This document shows, one piece after another, positions 22,969 through 34,094 of a DNA stretch of 64,000 bases. The notes below the pieces were generated by a model that was not told where the DNA came from, searched no databases, and saw nothing but the letters and a program-made list of their open reading frames with translations. How positions within the stretch are numbered: position 1 is the first letter of the stretch; each line of letters begins with the position of its first letter. This stretch comes from Ryuthela nishihirai. Its lineage: Eukaryota; Arthropoda; Arachnida; Araneae; Heptathelidae. The position numbers and the translations under genes are program-made. The DNA lies in contig JAWZYU010000007.1 of assembly GCA_038380435.1 (NCBI GenBank), positions 27,507,001 to 27,571,000 on the forward strand. Direction: 5' to 3'.

Positions 22969-23705
22969 TATAGTATATATCATATCTGTTTAAAGAACTA
23001 ATTTTTGTAGACAAATGTGAAAAACCTTTATGGAAGTGCTGAAATTATGAACAAGGAAAGCATTGATGATATCTTTTTATGTGGTAAATGTAGTAATATA
23101 AATGATTGTAAAGAAGTTAAGAAATTGGGTTAAACCAAGGACTACTCATGTTAGTTGAAAACCAGCTCTATATTAAATTTTTTGTCAGAAATTGGGTGTA
23201 CTGATTAATTTGCATGTAACATGCCCCATTTCCTTTAGTTAGTTATTTGGCAGAAAAGTTCTAAAGTTGCTTTTTCTGACTGATCACAGTGAAAAAATAG
23301 TTTGGTCTGTGGTTATATTCTAGTTTTTCAGGCTGGGCACTAGGAGAGTTAAAAGTTAACTGAAACAAATGATAATTGTTAAAATGAAGCATTGAAATTA
23401 ATTTAGAGGTTGATTTAATGATTCTCAGTTTTCACCAATTTTGAAGAAAAAAATATAAGATGAGTATAACAGCAGCCCCTGCTGTCAAATGTTTCCAACT
23501 TTAGTAACTCTTTAAATGTGAAGCAAGTATTGTTAAAATTGAGATTTATGGAAATTTAAGGGAAATTTTCAAATACCTTCACTGACATTTTGCTATTAAA
23601 AATATATGTTTGATAACGTGTTAGAAAACTATTGGTAATATAGTCTATATGAATGTGCAGTGACATATGCACACGTATATGATGCATTCTTTTTTCTCTT
23701 TATAG
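22969..23705. other. Intron 2 DNA before exon c
   Basis: Part of it (23190-23280) resembles 29610-29700, and 23430-23490 resembles 59063-59110, so an old dispersed repeat is likely. The T-rich tract 23690-23705 is the polypyrimidine region and acceptor of exon c. Confidence 0.4.
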
Positions 23706-23989
23706 GAGGATTCTTCCATCAAATTTCCTCGTATAGTGCAGTCATTATTTCTGTCACCAGGTGGAGAACGGTTTTATGAATTGTATCTTGTTTTTTCAAC
23801 TTACACATTAAAGAAAATAATAGAGAAGGATGGATTATGCCAGTTGCTGAGCAAACCTAGTATGAATATTCAAAATATTTCTACTGTGAAAGATATTTTA
23901 AGCATTTCTGCAAATATATTTGTAAAGAAATTTACAGAACTTCAAAAAGAATTGTTGAAACTACAGGAAAAGTGGCAAGAATGTGCAGA
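23706..23989 (+). CDS. HAUS6: HAUS6-like, exon c (signature exon)
   Basis: The acceptor is tctttatag and the donor is GTAAGT at 23990. The exon starts in phase 0 with EDSSIKFPRIVQSLFLSPGG. The FP-x-(I/V)-V-x-SLFLSPGG run is the most recognisable HAUS6 segment I know. The remainder (YELYLVFSTYTLKKII, later KKFTELQKELLKLQEKWQE) is helical and rich in Lys/Glu, as expected where augmin subunits form long coiled coils. The exon ends in phase 2 after 94 codons. The frame is fixed by both the homology and the neighbouring exons. Confidence 0.87.
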
Positions 23990-24097
23990 GTAAGTTTGTA
24001 ATTTGTTTTATTGTAGTTGTATTCTAATTTTACTTAAAAATACCAAGATTAAATACATGCTCATAAAAAGTTGCCTATTCAGTGTTTTCAGTATAAA

Positions 24098-24277
24098 AAA
24101 ACCTAGGCATCTGCTTGACACAGAGATCTGACAGGAGACTCAGTTTATACACCATAGAGAAGATCTGTGAGGAAGGCGAGACCTCAGCAGAAAGACGACA
24201 CAAACATCCATGCCTTACCGAGGCTCAAACCCAGGTCCCTCTAATCAGTAGCCAAGTGTGCTAATCACTCTGCCAAA
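24098..24277 (-). mobile_element. SINE1, nearly complete copy
   Basis: It is the reverse complement of 10826-11037: the tRNA-like head (reading GCAGAGTGATTAGCACACTT on the minus strand), the B box GGTTTGAGCC with one change, the TGTCGTCTTTCTGCTGAGG block and the 3' end. Older than the copy at 10826. Confidence 0.8.
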
Positions 24278-26582
24278 GCTTGATGTAAAGAATTTGAACA
24301 GGAAATTAACAAAATTATGTTTTAAAGCATTCCACAGTGAAATTGTAGCAAATGAGAAATATTTACTTGAAAATATGCTTAGTAAGGAGAAATTACATCA
24401 AAATAATTTAGTTTTAAATATTTTAAAAATGTTTGAAACTATTTTTTCAATTCAAAGCTATTTGTAGACTGCAAAAACATGAACTGAATAAACTTATAGA
24501 TAGAAGTCAGCAGCCAAAATTATTGTCTGCATTTTGCCAAGACTCCTTATGAAAAAGTGCAATTATTCTTCTAGTTGTCCTTTTTTTTTCTTTTGATAGT
24601 GCAGATATGGGAAACAGAGTTACCTACTACAAGTCTGTTTCTAGTATTAACCCTTTCCGTGTCAGAGCCCTAATAATCGTTTCCATCTTTTGAATTTTAG
24701 TGACATGAGACATTAGTTTCATCCCCATAGTTACAAGGTTGTAAAAAAAAAAGTTTTTAAAGTAAATATCACAATTTTTTTTCAACTGTTTCTAATCAAA
24801 TATCGAAAATAACATTTAAATCTATGATATATATATATTACCTGTTGGTTCTGTTTGCAAAAAGTTTAAAAATCTATTTAACTCTGCAGTGTACATATGT
24901 GCATGTTCAGTCATTATAAATAGCGTCAAGTATCAATTTAGTTTATGCCTTTTTCTGCCTTAAGATTATCGATCTGTTGTGATTCTTGTTGTTTGGGCTA
25001 TTTATAGCTCTAGTAGAGTTGTAATATTTTCTAACATTTAATGTAAAGATATTTGGGAACTATACACATCAGCTTTCAATCAATGTTTTAGAAGACTTTC
25101 GATTTTAATGACTTTTTTTTTACTCTAATGCTTCCAAAATTATTTTTTATTGCATCTTAAATGAATACTACGATTATAAATAATAAATAGTTTGAAACAG
25201 TTGAAAACAAAACCACTAGTGATCTATAATGGCAGATGCCAGAAGAACATTAGGATTATTCAAAGTGTGATTTTTGAAAGGTAGGACTTTATTTATCAAT
25301 ACTTTTAATTGCATTTCAGCCAAATTAAGGTCAGGAAATTGCAATTTTTAACCAAAATTTTGCTGGAATTTCAGAATTAAACTTTTCTATAGCAGTTATG
25401 CAGCTTCATAATAAAGTGACTCATTCTCAAATTCAGTGCTTCATTTAGATTTTAAATGCTTTGAAACATTTTAATTTTTTTTTCATAGTTCTTAATCACT
25501 TTGCTGATATATTCTTCAATTTTTATTGTGCCTTATTTTTAAAGCAAAATGATTTTTTATGAACTGCTTTTCTTAGGAATTAGAGTTTGCTGATCATCAA
25601 AAAAAGATGCATAAATGACTAAAAAATGTAAAAAAAAAATGAAATAAATGCAAGATTTAAGCATTAATAGAGCTATTATGACTGAAATATTCTAATATTC
25701 CATATTGGAATATTAAAATAATACAGAAAGAATGGAAAAATATATGTTTTTAAATTTTACTAAAGATAAAGTGGAAAAAACACAGTAAAGTTTTGCAATG
25801 TATTAAAAAAATGCTTAAAAGCTTTAACTTACTATTTTTTTTTTGACTTTTTGCCATTTTATTAAGTACAATTAAATGCTCATTCTTTTGGTATGTAATA
25901 TGACATATTTCTGTTAATTAGTTTGAAATTTCTGTTAACAAGATGAGGTTCTAAAGTTGTTTTATTTTAATTTCTGAAAACACTAAAATAAATCAGGTTA
26001 CCACAGTGAGTTCAGTTTTAGAAACCCGACACTGTAAGGATTAAAGATGTTATGATATACACACTGCTGTCAAATAGTAAGGCATTTTGATTGGTATGGG
26101 TGTAATTTTTGTAAGATTATCTTTAACAATATACTCAATTCCGAGTAATTTTTTGTTTGTCAAAACATTTTAAAACATAGAAAACTGCTCAAATATAAAT
26201 ATTCATTTTCCTCAAATTATCAGAAAATAGTTCTACATTTGCTTTTAATAAATGTTATATATCATGTAATCCCTCAACACTGTTTTAGGTACTTAAAATA
26301 CAATTTCAAGATATGATTGCATTTTGAATGTAAGGAAAGATTATCCAGGAAATAAAACTGAGTTGTATGTTTGTGTTAAACTGTCAAAAAAAAAAGCTCT
26401 GAGGTTGAGTCTAAGTGTGACTGTATTTCAGATTGTGTTAAGTGTTTAAAAGTGTTTTTTTTAACATAAGTAGTGTTTTTTTTAACATAAGTAGCTACAG
26501 GTCAAGTTATTATCTTTTGAAAGAGAATTTTTGCCATAACAGATAAGAATACTAACAGTATTTGCATAGTACAACACTGCTT
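24278..26582. other. Intron 3 DNA, nothing assigned
   Basis: Very AT-rich. A Lys/Leu-rich frame continues at 24286-24467, but no family or splice sites support it. A 23-bp unit ending TAACATAAGTAG is present twice at 26448-26493. No RNA gene was seen. Confidence 0.4.
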
Positions 26583-26752
26583 TTAAAGAACATGTTGGAT
26601 GGCCTTGACAGGAGGCTACTATGTGTCTTCTAACAGTTGTCCAGTGGGTCCTCTTTCCTCCAACCTTCTCTGAGCCCTCAGCATCCTTATGACTTGTCAT
26701 TTAGCACATTATGTGCAAAAAAGGGCTGCTCAGAGTTAAAACAACCCAAGAC
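26583..26752 (+). mobile_element. SINE2, 3' fragment
   Basis: It runs from TTAAAGAACATGTTGGATGG through CTTCTCTGAGCC and GTGCAAAAAAGGGCTGCTCA to AAAACAACCCAA, the last 170 bp of SINE2. The tRNA part is missing. Confidence 0.8.
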
Positions 26753-27765
26753 ACTGCTTATAATTTTTAACAGTTTCTGAAATGGAAATTTACAAAAACA
26801 GGTCTTTCACAGTAGATCTTCTATCTATGGTAAAACTCAAGCTGAAGTTTAAAAGCATTTGTATGGAAGACTCTGTGACCTCACATTTATCCACTTATGA
26901 TAGAAATAAAATGGCACAATTTGTTGATTAATATGGATCTAGAAAACAAATTAATGAACTGATATTTACTTTTTAATTTTATTTTGTTCACTTCTTTTAT
27001 GACTAAGGTCACAATGAACTTTAATGTTACTTACTTCTAGTTGGAAAAATTGCTCCTAATGCAAAAATTAATATATTGGTAGAACTTAAAAAAGGATGCA
27101 AAATGGTAAAAAATTTATAATATTATAGTATTATTGGCCCAATGTAACATGAGAATCACAGAGATATTTTTTGTGATTACATAATTATATTTCCAAATGA
27201 AATAACTGGAATTCTTTTTCCGCTATCTTTCAGAATTTTAATTTAATACGTTTTGACTTACCCATGACTTTCTACATGTTTGACCAACCAGTCACAAATT
27301 TATCATACAGGTTCTGCTTGCCACCCCATGTTGTATTATAAATTCAGGCTTCTACCTATGGTAAAACTCAAGTTGAAGTTTTAGAAGCATTTGTATTTTT
27401 TTTTTACTGAGATGGTTTTAAAGGATCCATTGAATTCCAATAGGAAATTTGTTGTATTAAAACTTCAGGTCCCTACCTGTGATAGAATTCAATTTGGAAA
27501 TTTGGAATCGCTTTTCCCCTCATTAATTTTAGTTCACCTTTTTTAAATTTACAGTTTTTGATGGGCTATACACTAGTGTTAATTAAAACTAATCAAGTTA
27601 TTGAGAATAAAATTTGTTGCATTCTGTATATATGAAACTATGAGCAAAGAAAAAAATTATAGGTAGTTTAAATATTGATGATTATGCATGCTACTCAAAA
27701 TTATAAATGCTCAGTAAAAAATGTTCAAATGGTGATTATTCAAACTGTTTTTTGTATATTTTCAG
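26753..27765. other. Intron 3 DNA with a duplicated segment
   Basis: TATGGTAAAACTCAAGCTGA at about 26828 and TATGGTAAAACTCAAGTTGA at about 27357 start a roughly 45-bp segment present twice, with a weaker third copy near 27475. Otherwise unassigned. Confidence 0.45.
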
Positions 27766-27858
27766 AAATTTAATTGCTTGTTATAGAAAAAGCAAAATTG
27801 GAGTGCAAGAGAAGCAAAAGCTATGCAATGAAGCAAAAAATAAACTCTCTGTTTCAGT
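27766..27858 (+). CDS. HAUS6: HAUS6-like, exon d
   Basis: The acceptor is atattttcag and the donor is GTAAGT at 27859. One base completes a Glu codon, then 30 codons give NLIACYRKSKIGVQEKQKLC and continue to NKLSVS, and the exon ends in phase 2. The composition and position match the coiled-coil region after the signature exon. Individual residues are poorly conserved here, so support comes mainly from strong splice sites and phase matching on both sides. Confidence 0.75.
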
Positions 27859-28263
27859 GTAAGTTATTTTTATTTTACTACTTGTTAGTTCTTCATATAC
27901 AATTCTAAATTTATAATTATAAATAAATGTTTTACATGGTGAAGTGAAGCATTAATTCTTTTTTTTTTAAATGTTTTAATACTTTCTGGAAAAAAAAGTA
28001 AAAAAATAGTTCGGGGAATATGGGGAAAAAAGTAGATTGTGTGTACTTTTTTTTCCCCTATAAAAGGATGAAGCCTTGGACATTGGTGTGTAGCTATTAT
28101 TGGCCCCCAAGCAGTCATATTGATGTTTGTGTCTTTTTATGATCTTGGAAATCCACGTAGGAAATTCTCATTTCTTTAAAAGAGGAATCATAAACTCCCC
28201 AACACAAAAGATGGAGCTAACCTAGAAGCTTTATGTAGATTCCTCGTTTCTCATTCAAAATAC

Positions 28264-28460
28264 ACAGTGTGTTTAGAAAGTAATGAGACTTGAAACAAAA
28301 ATGATGCATAGAGCAACATGTTTATTAACAATTTTCTTCAAAAGAGTCCCTGAGGGACAGAATACACCTATTGCAGTGCTCATATAAACTTTGGGAAGAC
28401 TTGGATAACTGGGCTGCTGTGATGGTAGTAAATTCCACCATCACATTCTTTTGAATATCA
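28264..28460 (-). pseudogene. Mariner-like element, C-terminal fragment
   Basis: On the minus strand SLYEHCNRCILSLRDSFEEN and a stop match the end of mariner transposases (a W..CI...G.YFE pattern), followed by the terminus AGTCTCATTACTTTCTAAAC. The rest of the transposase is missing. Confidence 0.55.
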
Positions 28461-29701
28461 TCAGCCACATCAAATTGATGACCTTTTCAATCTCAATTTC
28501 AACTTGGAATTACTTTAGTTTTAATTTTTTGTTTGTTATGTACACTGTTGACAGATGTATTAATAGAAGTTTATTCTTCACATTGGTCTCTGGGAGACTA
28601 GATCTAAGACAGCTTTTCCTGATTGTGCAGATCAGCAGTGTAGAGAGCAGTTTGGCTGTGTAACATGTAAATGAACTTACATCTGCAATAATGCAGCCAT
28701 CTGTACCAGATTTATCATCAATAATAAAGAACGTACTTCACCAAGTTGCCAGTTCAGGGGAGTAACGGAGGGGGATGATTAAGCATTGATTAAGCACTGC
28801 AACCTTTTTTTTTTTTGTTTATTGTTATACAGATTTTCCTCTTAACCAAGTTTTTGGTAATTATGGACCTTATCGATTTCTAATTCACATTTGGTGAGGT
28901 TATTGAAATTTTTTATCCTTAGTGCATGAACTTTTCATCAATTTGCCAAGATCCCTAATATGTACCATCCAAAGAAAAAAAATGCATGGTAGTCAGGGAA
29001 AAAAAAGCCAAGAAAGTTTATGGAAAAAAAAAGACCAAAAAAAAAAATCATCTGAATTATGACTCAGTGCTACCTTGTGCAATACTGGCCCAGGTTTTAA
29101 AGTATTACAGTGAAAAAAATACAAACAAATAGCAGAAGTCTAATTTGAGGTGAAATTTTTTTGTTATATTACTCAGAAAGGAATTTCCATTGATATAAAA
29201 TTTAACTGTTTTTATTCATCAAGATGCTCCAAAATTAAGCCTTAATTGCCTATTTTTTCACATGAAAAAATATTAAAAACAGTATGTCTGTTGATTATAT
29301 TTTTTTAAAGAAATAATCATAGTTTATTTGACTCAGCACTTTGGCAAAAAGCTGGACTTCTCTCAAAGTATAGTACAGAGAAAAAAATTACAAAAAGAGA
29401 GTAATTTTCTTGTTTGAAGTAAAATTTATTTTTCTGTTTTTCAGAAATATAAATAGCCTTTCTATTCATATGCATTATAATTATTTTTGTCTATTACATT
29501 TTTTAAATAATTTTTTATTTGTATTGCCAGATGCTTTTTTTTACATGACTCTAAAAAACTGAATTAAAATAAAATGTCTTTCTCATTAAATATCATATTC
29601 AGAAAATCAAAAATTAAATGCTGATCAATTTGGCTTATAACATTCTGTAATTCCTTTCATTTGTTATTTGGTAAAAAAACTTCTAAAATTAATTTTTTTA
29701 G
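28461..29701. other. Intron 4 DNA, nothing assigned
   Basis: AT-rich with many short A and T runs. 29610-29700 belongs to the old repeat also seen near 20020 and 23190. No exon was recognised. Confidence 0.4.
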
Positions 29702-32700
29702 GTTACTGAAAGGGGAGCTATGCACCAACTCCCTGTGATGATGCATAGAACCGGCCAGGCCTAGCAACTAATGTCTGACCCTGCCTTCTCGTGGTGCAGG
29801 CCATTAGTACCTTTCGAAAAAGATACTTTCTTGTGGAAGTGAACAGAAGGGGAGGGCTGCCAGATTAGTGTGACCTACTGATCTGGACAACTATGGCTAC
29901 TTCTTTTCTACCCTGCTGAGGAGTGGTCAACCACATAGGTCCTGGTTCTGACCCTATAAACTTACTGGACTAGATTAAGGCTCCTGACTTGATTATGGAT
30001 TCTGATTTTGCTGCACTGGTGGGCTTCTGTGGAGGGAGAATCTTCCACTGTGTTTTCTGTTTGTGAGTTGACAGCTCCAAGTGCAAAGATTCACAAAATA
30101 TGTTTTATCAGCTGGTGGATAATCCTGAGCAGAGGTCATCACAGGCACCGAACACTTGCTTCTACTGGCATCATCAAATTCTACATTGGAGGAAGTCTTC
30201 CAGTGTAGATGGCTTCAGCCTTTAGTGGTGGGGGAACTGGTCTTTGCCCCATGTCTGCAATTAGGGGGCTGTTTGATATTGTTGGCATTCCCTTTCTCAA
30301 TAAACATAATTTCTTTAAACATCCCACTAACCATTTTATCTCCATAGGTAGTTGGAATGTGAGGACTTTGAGCAGAGCTTTTTCTCTTGATGTCCTCACA
30401 CAAAAATTCCACCGTTATAATTTAGATATTCTCGGCTTGCAAGAGACCAGATGGACAGATAAAGGTCAGATTCTTAAAAATAATCTTAAATTTCTCTTTT
30501 CAGGGAGGGACGACAATAAGCATCACCAAGGCGTGGGTCTACTCTCAGCAGACATGCTAGTGATGCTCTTCTAGGATATGAGTGCATTAATGAAAGGTTT
30601 CTTACAGCAAAATTTCAGACAAGCGTTAAAGACTTGAATGTTATCTGCTGATATACCCCCACTGAGGATGCCAATGAGGATGAGAAGGATAGGTTTTATG
30701 AACAACTTCAGGATATTTTGAATTCTGTCAAGAAAGGAGATATTACCCTTGTTCTTGGTGATTTCAGTGCCAAAGTTGGTACTGACTCTGATCTTTGGGG
30801 AGGAGTAATAGGTCCTTTTGGTATTGGTAGCTGCAATGGCAATGGGCAACGTCTCCTACAGTTAAGTAAACTCAATAGAATAACTAACACTTATTACAAA
30901 CACCGCGACATACATAAGTACACATGGGTTTCACCTGATGGGCTGCATAAGAATACGATTGATTACATATTAATTAACAGCAAATGGGCTAGTTCTGTTA
31001 GAAAAATCAGATCACATAGGGGAGCTGAAATTGGATCTGACCATTACCTTGTTAAAAGTGTCTTGCAACTTAAACTGAAAAGGTGTTATGCTAAGGTTAA
31101 AAAATTAACCTTTAATTCTGAAGCTCTGAAAGGCCCAGTTATAGCCAAAGCTTACCATGATAAGTTACTTAGTCATTATGACAGTCATGGTTTGCTTACT
31201 ACTGAAGTTGAAGAAGAATGGGATCATTTTAAACAGGCTTTTTTGGAAACTCACAGTACTCTTTTAGGAAAAAAGGAGCAGAGGAGGCAGAATTATTTGA
31301 GTGATAAGGCACTTGAGCTTATTTCAGAAAGAAAGAACTGCAGGAATGTCCACAATCAATACCCTACTAGTCCTAATAGAAAGCATTATAGAGATCTTAA
31401 TAAAAGTGTAAAGGATCAGTTAGCTACTGATAAGAATTTTTGGCTTGATGGCTTGGCTGACAAAGCCAAGGAAGCAGTTAGACAGCACAACAGCAGAGAG
31501 CTGTACCAGATTGGAAATGTTTTGTGTGGTAGAAAATGGACAGGTATATACAGGGATTGAAGGATAAGTAAGATAAAGTTATAGAAGGTGAGGATTCTGT
31601 CATGGCTAGGTGGGTTGAGCATTTCAGTGATGTTCTAAACAATGTGGTTAGTTCTACTCCCATTGTTTGTAATGATAATAGATGCATTACTGGCTTTAAT
31701 ATTGGCCCTATAACACAGTCTGAAGTTATTTTGGCTGTTTCTAAACTTATACATAAATCCCCAGGAATAGATGAAATTACTACGGAAATGCTTAGAGCTG
31801 GGAATGTTTCAATTACCATATGGATAACTAAAATTTTGAATATCTTTTATGATTAAGGAATGGTTCATAAGGATTTTACCAGAGCTATTTATTATCTCTA
31901 TTTTTAAAAAAGGTGATCACAGTTCTTGTGATAACTATTGGGGTATCAGCCTACTTTCTGTTCCAGGTAAAGTTCCTTGCATAATTGTGCTTAACAGAAT
32001 TAAGAATCTGATTGACACTCAATTGTGTGATGAGCAATGTGGATTCAGAAGTGGTAGGGGATATGTAGATCAGATATTTTCACTCAGGCAGATTCTTGAT
32101 AAATGTTTCAGAAACCTTTGGTTGCTAGCTTTATTGATTTCAGAAACGCTTTCACCTCTGTTGATCATCATAATTTGTGGTTGATTGTGAGATCGTATGG
32201 CATACCAGACAAGTTAGTTAACATAATGAAAGCTCTCATAATAACACTGAGTCGTGTATAATAGTTGGTAAGGCTTGTAGAAACTAGTTTAGCTTTGCTT
32301 TTGGTGTTCGACAAGGGTGCATTTTATCCCCTTTTCTCTTTAATCTGGTTATTGGTTATGTCATGCAAAATTCTTTGCAAGGGAAGATTTTTGGCTTTAA
32401 ATGGTCTAGAGATTTAAAAATTTCTGATTTAGATGCAGATGATTTGGCCTTGTTGGTTAATGATGTTGATGAGATTGGTAATAGAGTTGGTTTGGTGATA
32501 AAACTGAAGTGATGAAAATTGGTCAGGCAGTTGGTGCTTCAGTCGTTCTGAATGGTTGTGCCCTTGCGCAGGTGTCTCAGTTTAATTATCTTGGGAGTTA
32601 TGTAGCAGATACTGGTGATATGTGGCATGAGATTAACAGGCGAATAAGGATTTCATCTGGGACTTTTAGGAATCTATGGAGAGTGTGGAGAAAGAGTGTA

Positions 32701-32730
32701 TACACCTAACGACTAAAATTAGACTGTATA
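29702..32730 (+). mobile_element. RTE-4: RTE-like copy, main body
   Basis: It begins at the GTTACTGAAAGGGGAGCTAT part of the 5' region and runs through most of the reading frame up to KTKIRLY..., where the order breaks. Its 3' end appears at 33531-33985 after a scrambled stretch. Intermediate divergence: older than RTE-6, younger than RTE-5. Confidence 0.82.
30209..32720 (+). pseudogene. RTE-4 endonuclease-reverse transcriptase, broken
   Basis: Readable pieces are SWNVRTLSRAF and LQETRWTDKG (endonuclease), LGDFSAKVG, a 280-codon frame 30718-31560 covering the endonuclease end (SDHYLVKS) and linker, then SPGIDEITTEML, CGFRSGRGYVDQIF and QFNYLGSYV. Breaks lie near 30572, 30650, 31558, 31855, 32130, 32240 and 32500. 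The YADD box has lost its Tyr codon (reads DLDADDLAL), so catalysis would be lost. Confidence 0.83.
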
Positions 32731-33530
32731 TGACAATCATGGTTCACTTACTACTGAAGTTGAGGAACAAAGTAGGAAAAACTACCTTTTTTTCTTTGTA
32801 AACAAGATAACAGGAAACTTGATGCTTTTGATTCTAGATGCTTATGCAATATTTTGCCTAGTAGGTTATTAGGATTAGTAGGGTATTGATTGTAGACATT
32901 CCTGCAGTTCTTCCTTTCTGAAATAAGCTCAAGTGCCTTATCACTCAAATAATTCTGCCTCCTCTGCTTCCGAGCCCCTTATTCTTGGACATTTGTTATC
33001 TGATCATTGTTGTTTTAACGCTGTCTTTCAATTTTTACAATTTACAGGTTATTTTACTCGTCTATAGTTTTACTCTACTGTTTATTATATATATATAATT
33101 AACCCAGGTTGTTTACACCTGGTTACTTTTATTTTTACAAAATATTTCTACATTTGTTTATTGTTATTCACTGCTTGTTATTTTATTATTCTACCTTTGT
33201 TTTGTTAAATTTCTAGTTTATTTTTAAAAATTGGTTGAGGGTTTCATGACTTTTATCTTTTTACATTTTGGACATTCATTTGGCGCATTATAGCCTTAGA
33301 TGCTAATGCGCCATTAAACACTAAACAACCAACCAACCAACCTCCTCTGATCCTTTTTTCCTAAAAGAGTACTGTGAGTTTTCAAAAAGGCCTGTTTAAA
33401 ACGGTCCATTCTTCCTTAACTTCAGTAGTAAGCAAACCATGACTACCATAACTAACCCTAGAAACCATGACTACCATAACTAACCCTAGAAACCATGACT
33501 ACCATAACTAACCCTAGAAAGAACCAAACT
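32731..33530. other. Scrambled RTE pieces on both strands
   Basis: Going rightwards: a + piece from the ORF middle (TTACTACTGAAGTTGAGGAA), a + piece from the 3' domain (TGTAAACAAGATAACAGGAA), a - piece (TAGTAGGGTATTGATTGTAG to CTGCCTCCTCTG), an inserted foreign sequence (32967-33340), the continuation of the - piece (ATCCTTTTTTCCTAAAAGAG), then the tandem and inverted repeats. This cannot arise from one insertion; it implies template switching or later breakage. Confidence 0.7.
32967..33340 (+). mobile_element. Retroposed insert with AACC-type tail and TSD
   Basis: It is flanked by CCTCCTCTG at 32958-32966 and 33341-33349, and ends GCGCCATTAAACACTAAACA followed by (ACCA)n. The tail style is that of a 5'-truncated non-LTR retrotransposon or SINE. 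No coding region; family not recognised. Confidence 0.65.
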
Positions 33531-33565
33531 ATGTATAATAGTTTGGTTCTTTCTAGGGTTAGTTA
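33437..33565. repeat. Three tandem copies joined to a perfect palindrome
   Basis: A 28-bp unit (ACTACCATAACTAACCCTAG and flanks) occurs three times from 33437. The last copy runs into a perfect inverted repeat with 34-bp arms and a 5-bp spacer GTATA; the arms start CTACCATAACTAACCCTAGA and end TCTAGGGTTAGTTATGGTAG. All of it derives from the RTE 3' domain (the NSLVLSRVSYGS segment). Confidence 0.9.
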
Positions 33566-33985
33566 TGGTAGTGAGACTTGGATGCTTTGTAAACAAGATA
33601 ACAGGAAACTTGATGCTTTTGATTCTAGATGCTTATGCAGTATCTTGGACATTAGGTGGTTCAACTTTGTAACTAATGATGAGGTTAGTCAAAGGAGTCA
33701 GCAACCTCCTTTAAGCAGCATATTGTGCAGAGAGAGACTCTGTTGGTTTGGCCATGTTGCCTGTATGGATAATTATAGATTAGCGAATGAGGTTACAAAC
33801 AGTGTGCCTAAGGGCCTCGGAATGAAGGGGAGACCTAAGATGCAGTGGGCAGACAATGTCAAGCAGGACCTGGTTAGAATTGGTGCGCAGTGGCGAGATG
33901 CAGCAGATATAGCTTAAGACTGATATGCTTGGAGAACTAAATTGCAAGGTCTGGTTAGACCTCCGTAGCCCATGGCTGCTTGAGG
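33531..33985 (+). pseudogene. RTE-4 3' end after the rearrangement
   Basis: It encodes YNSLVLSRVSYGSETWMLCK, RWFNFVTNDEVSQRSQQPP, LCWFGHVACMDNYRLAN and KGRPKMQWADNVKQDLVRIG, then the short 3' region CCCATGGCTGCTTGAGG with a (GAT)n tail. The reading frame is open for 140 codons and then stops early. Confidence 0.82.
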
Positions 33986-34094
33986 ATGATGATGATTATT
34001 ATATATATAATTTTTTAATTAATTTTCCTACTCAACAGTGAAAAATAGCTGAGCATCTAGATGTAAATCAGTTTTTAAAGTTGGTACTTGGAAG

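Noticed and set aside
24258..24467. Lys/Leu-rich 69-codon frame between exons c and d
   Set aside because: It begins in the SINE1 edge, lacks splice sites, and exons c and d already join in phase. No family recognised.
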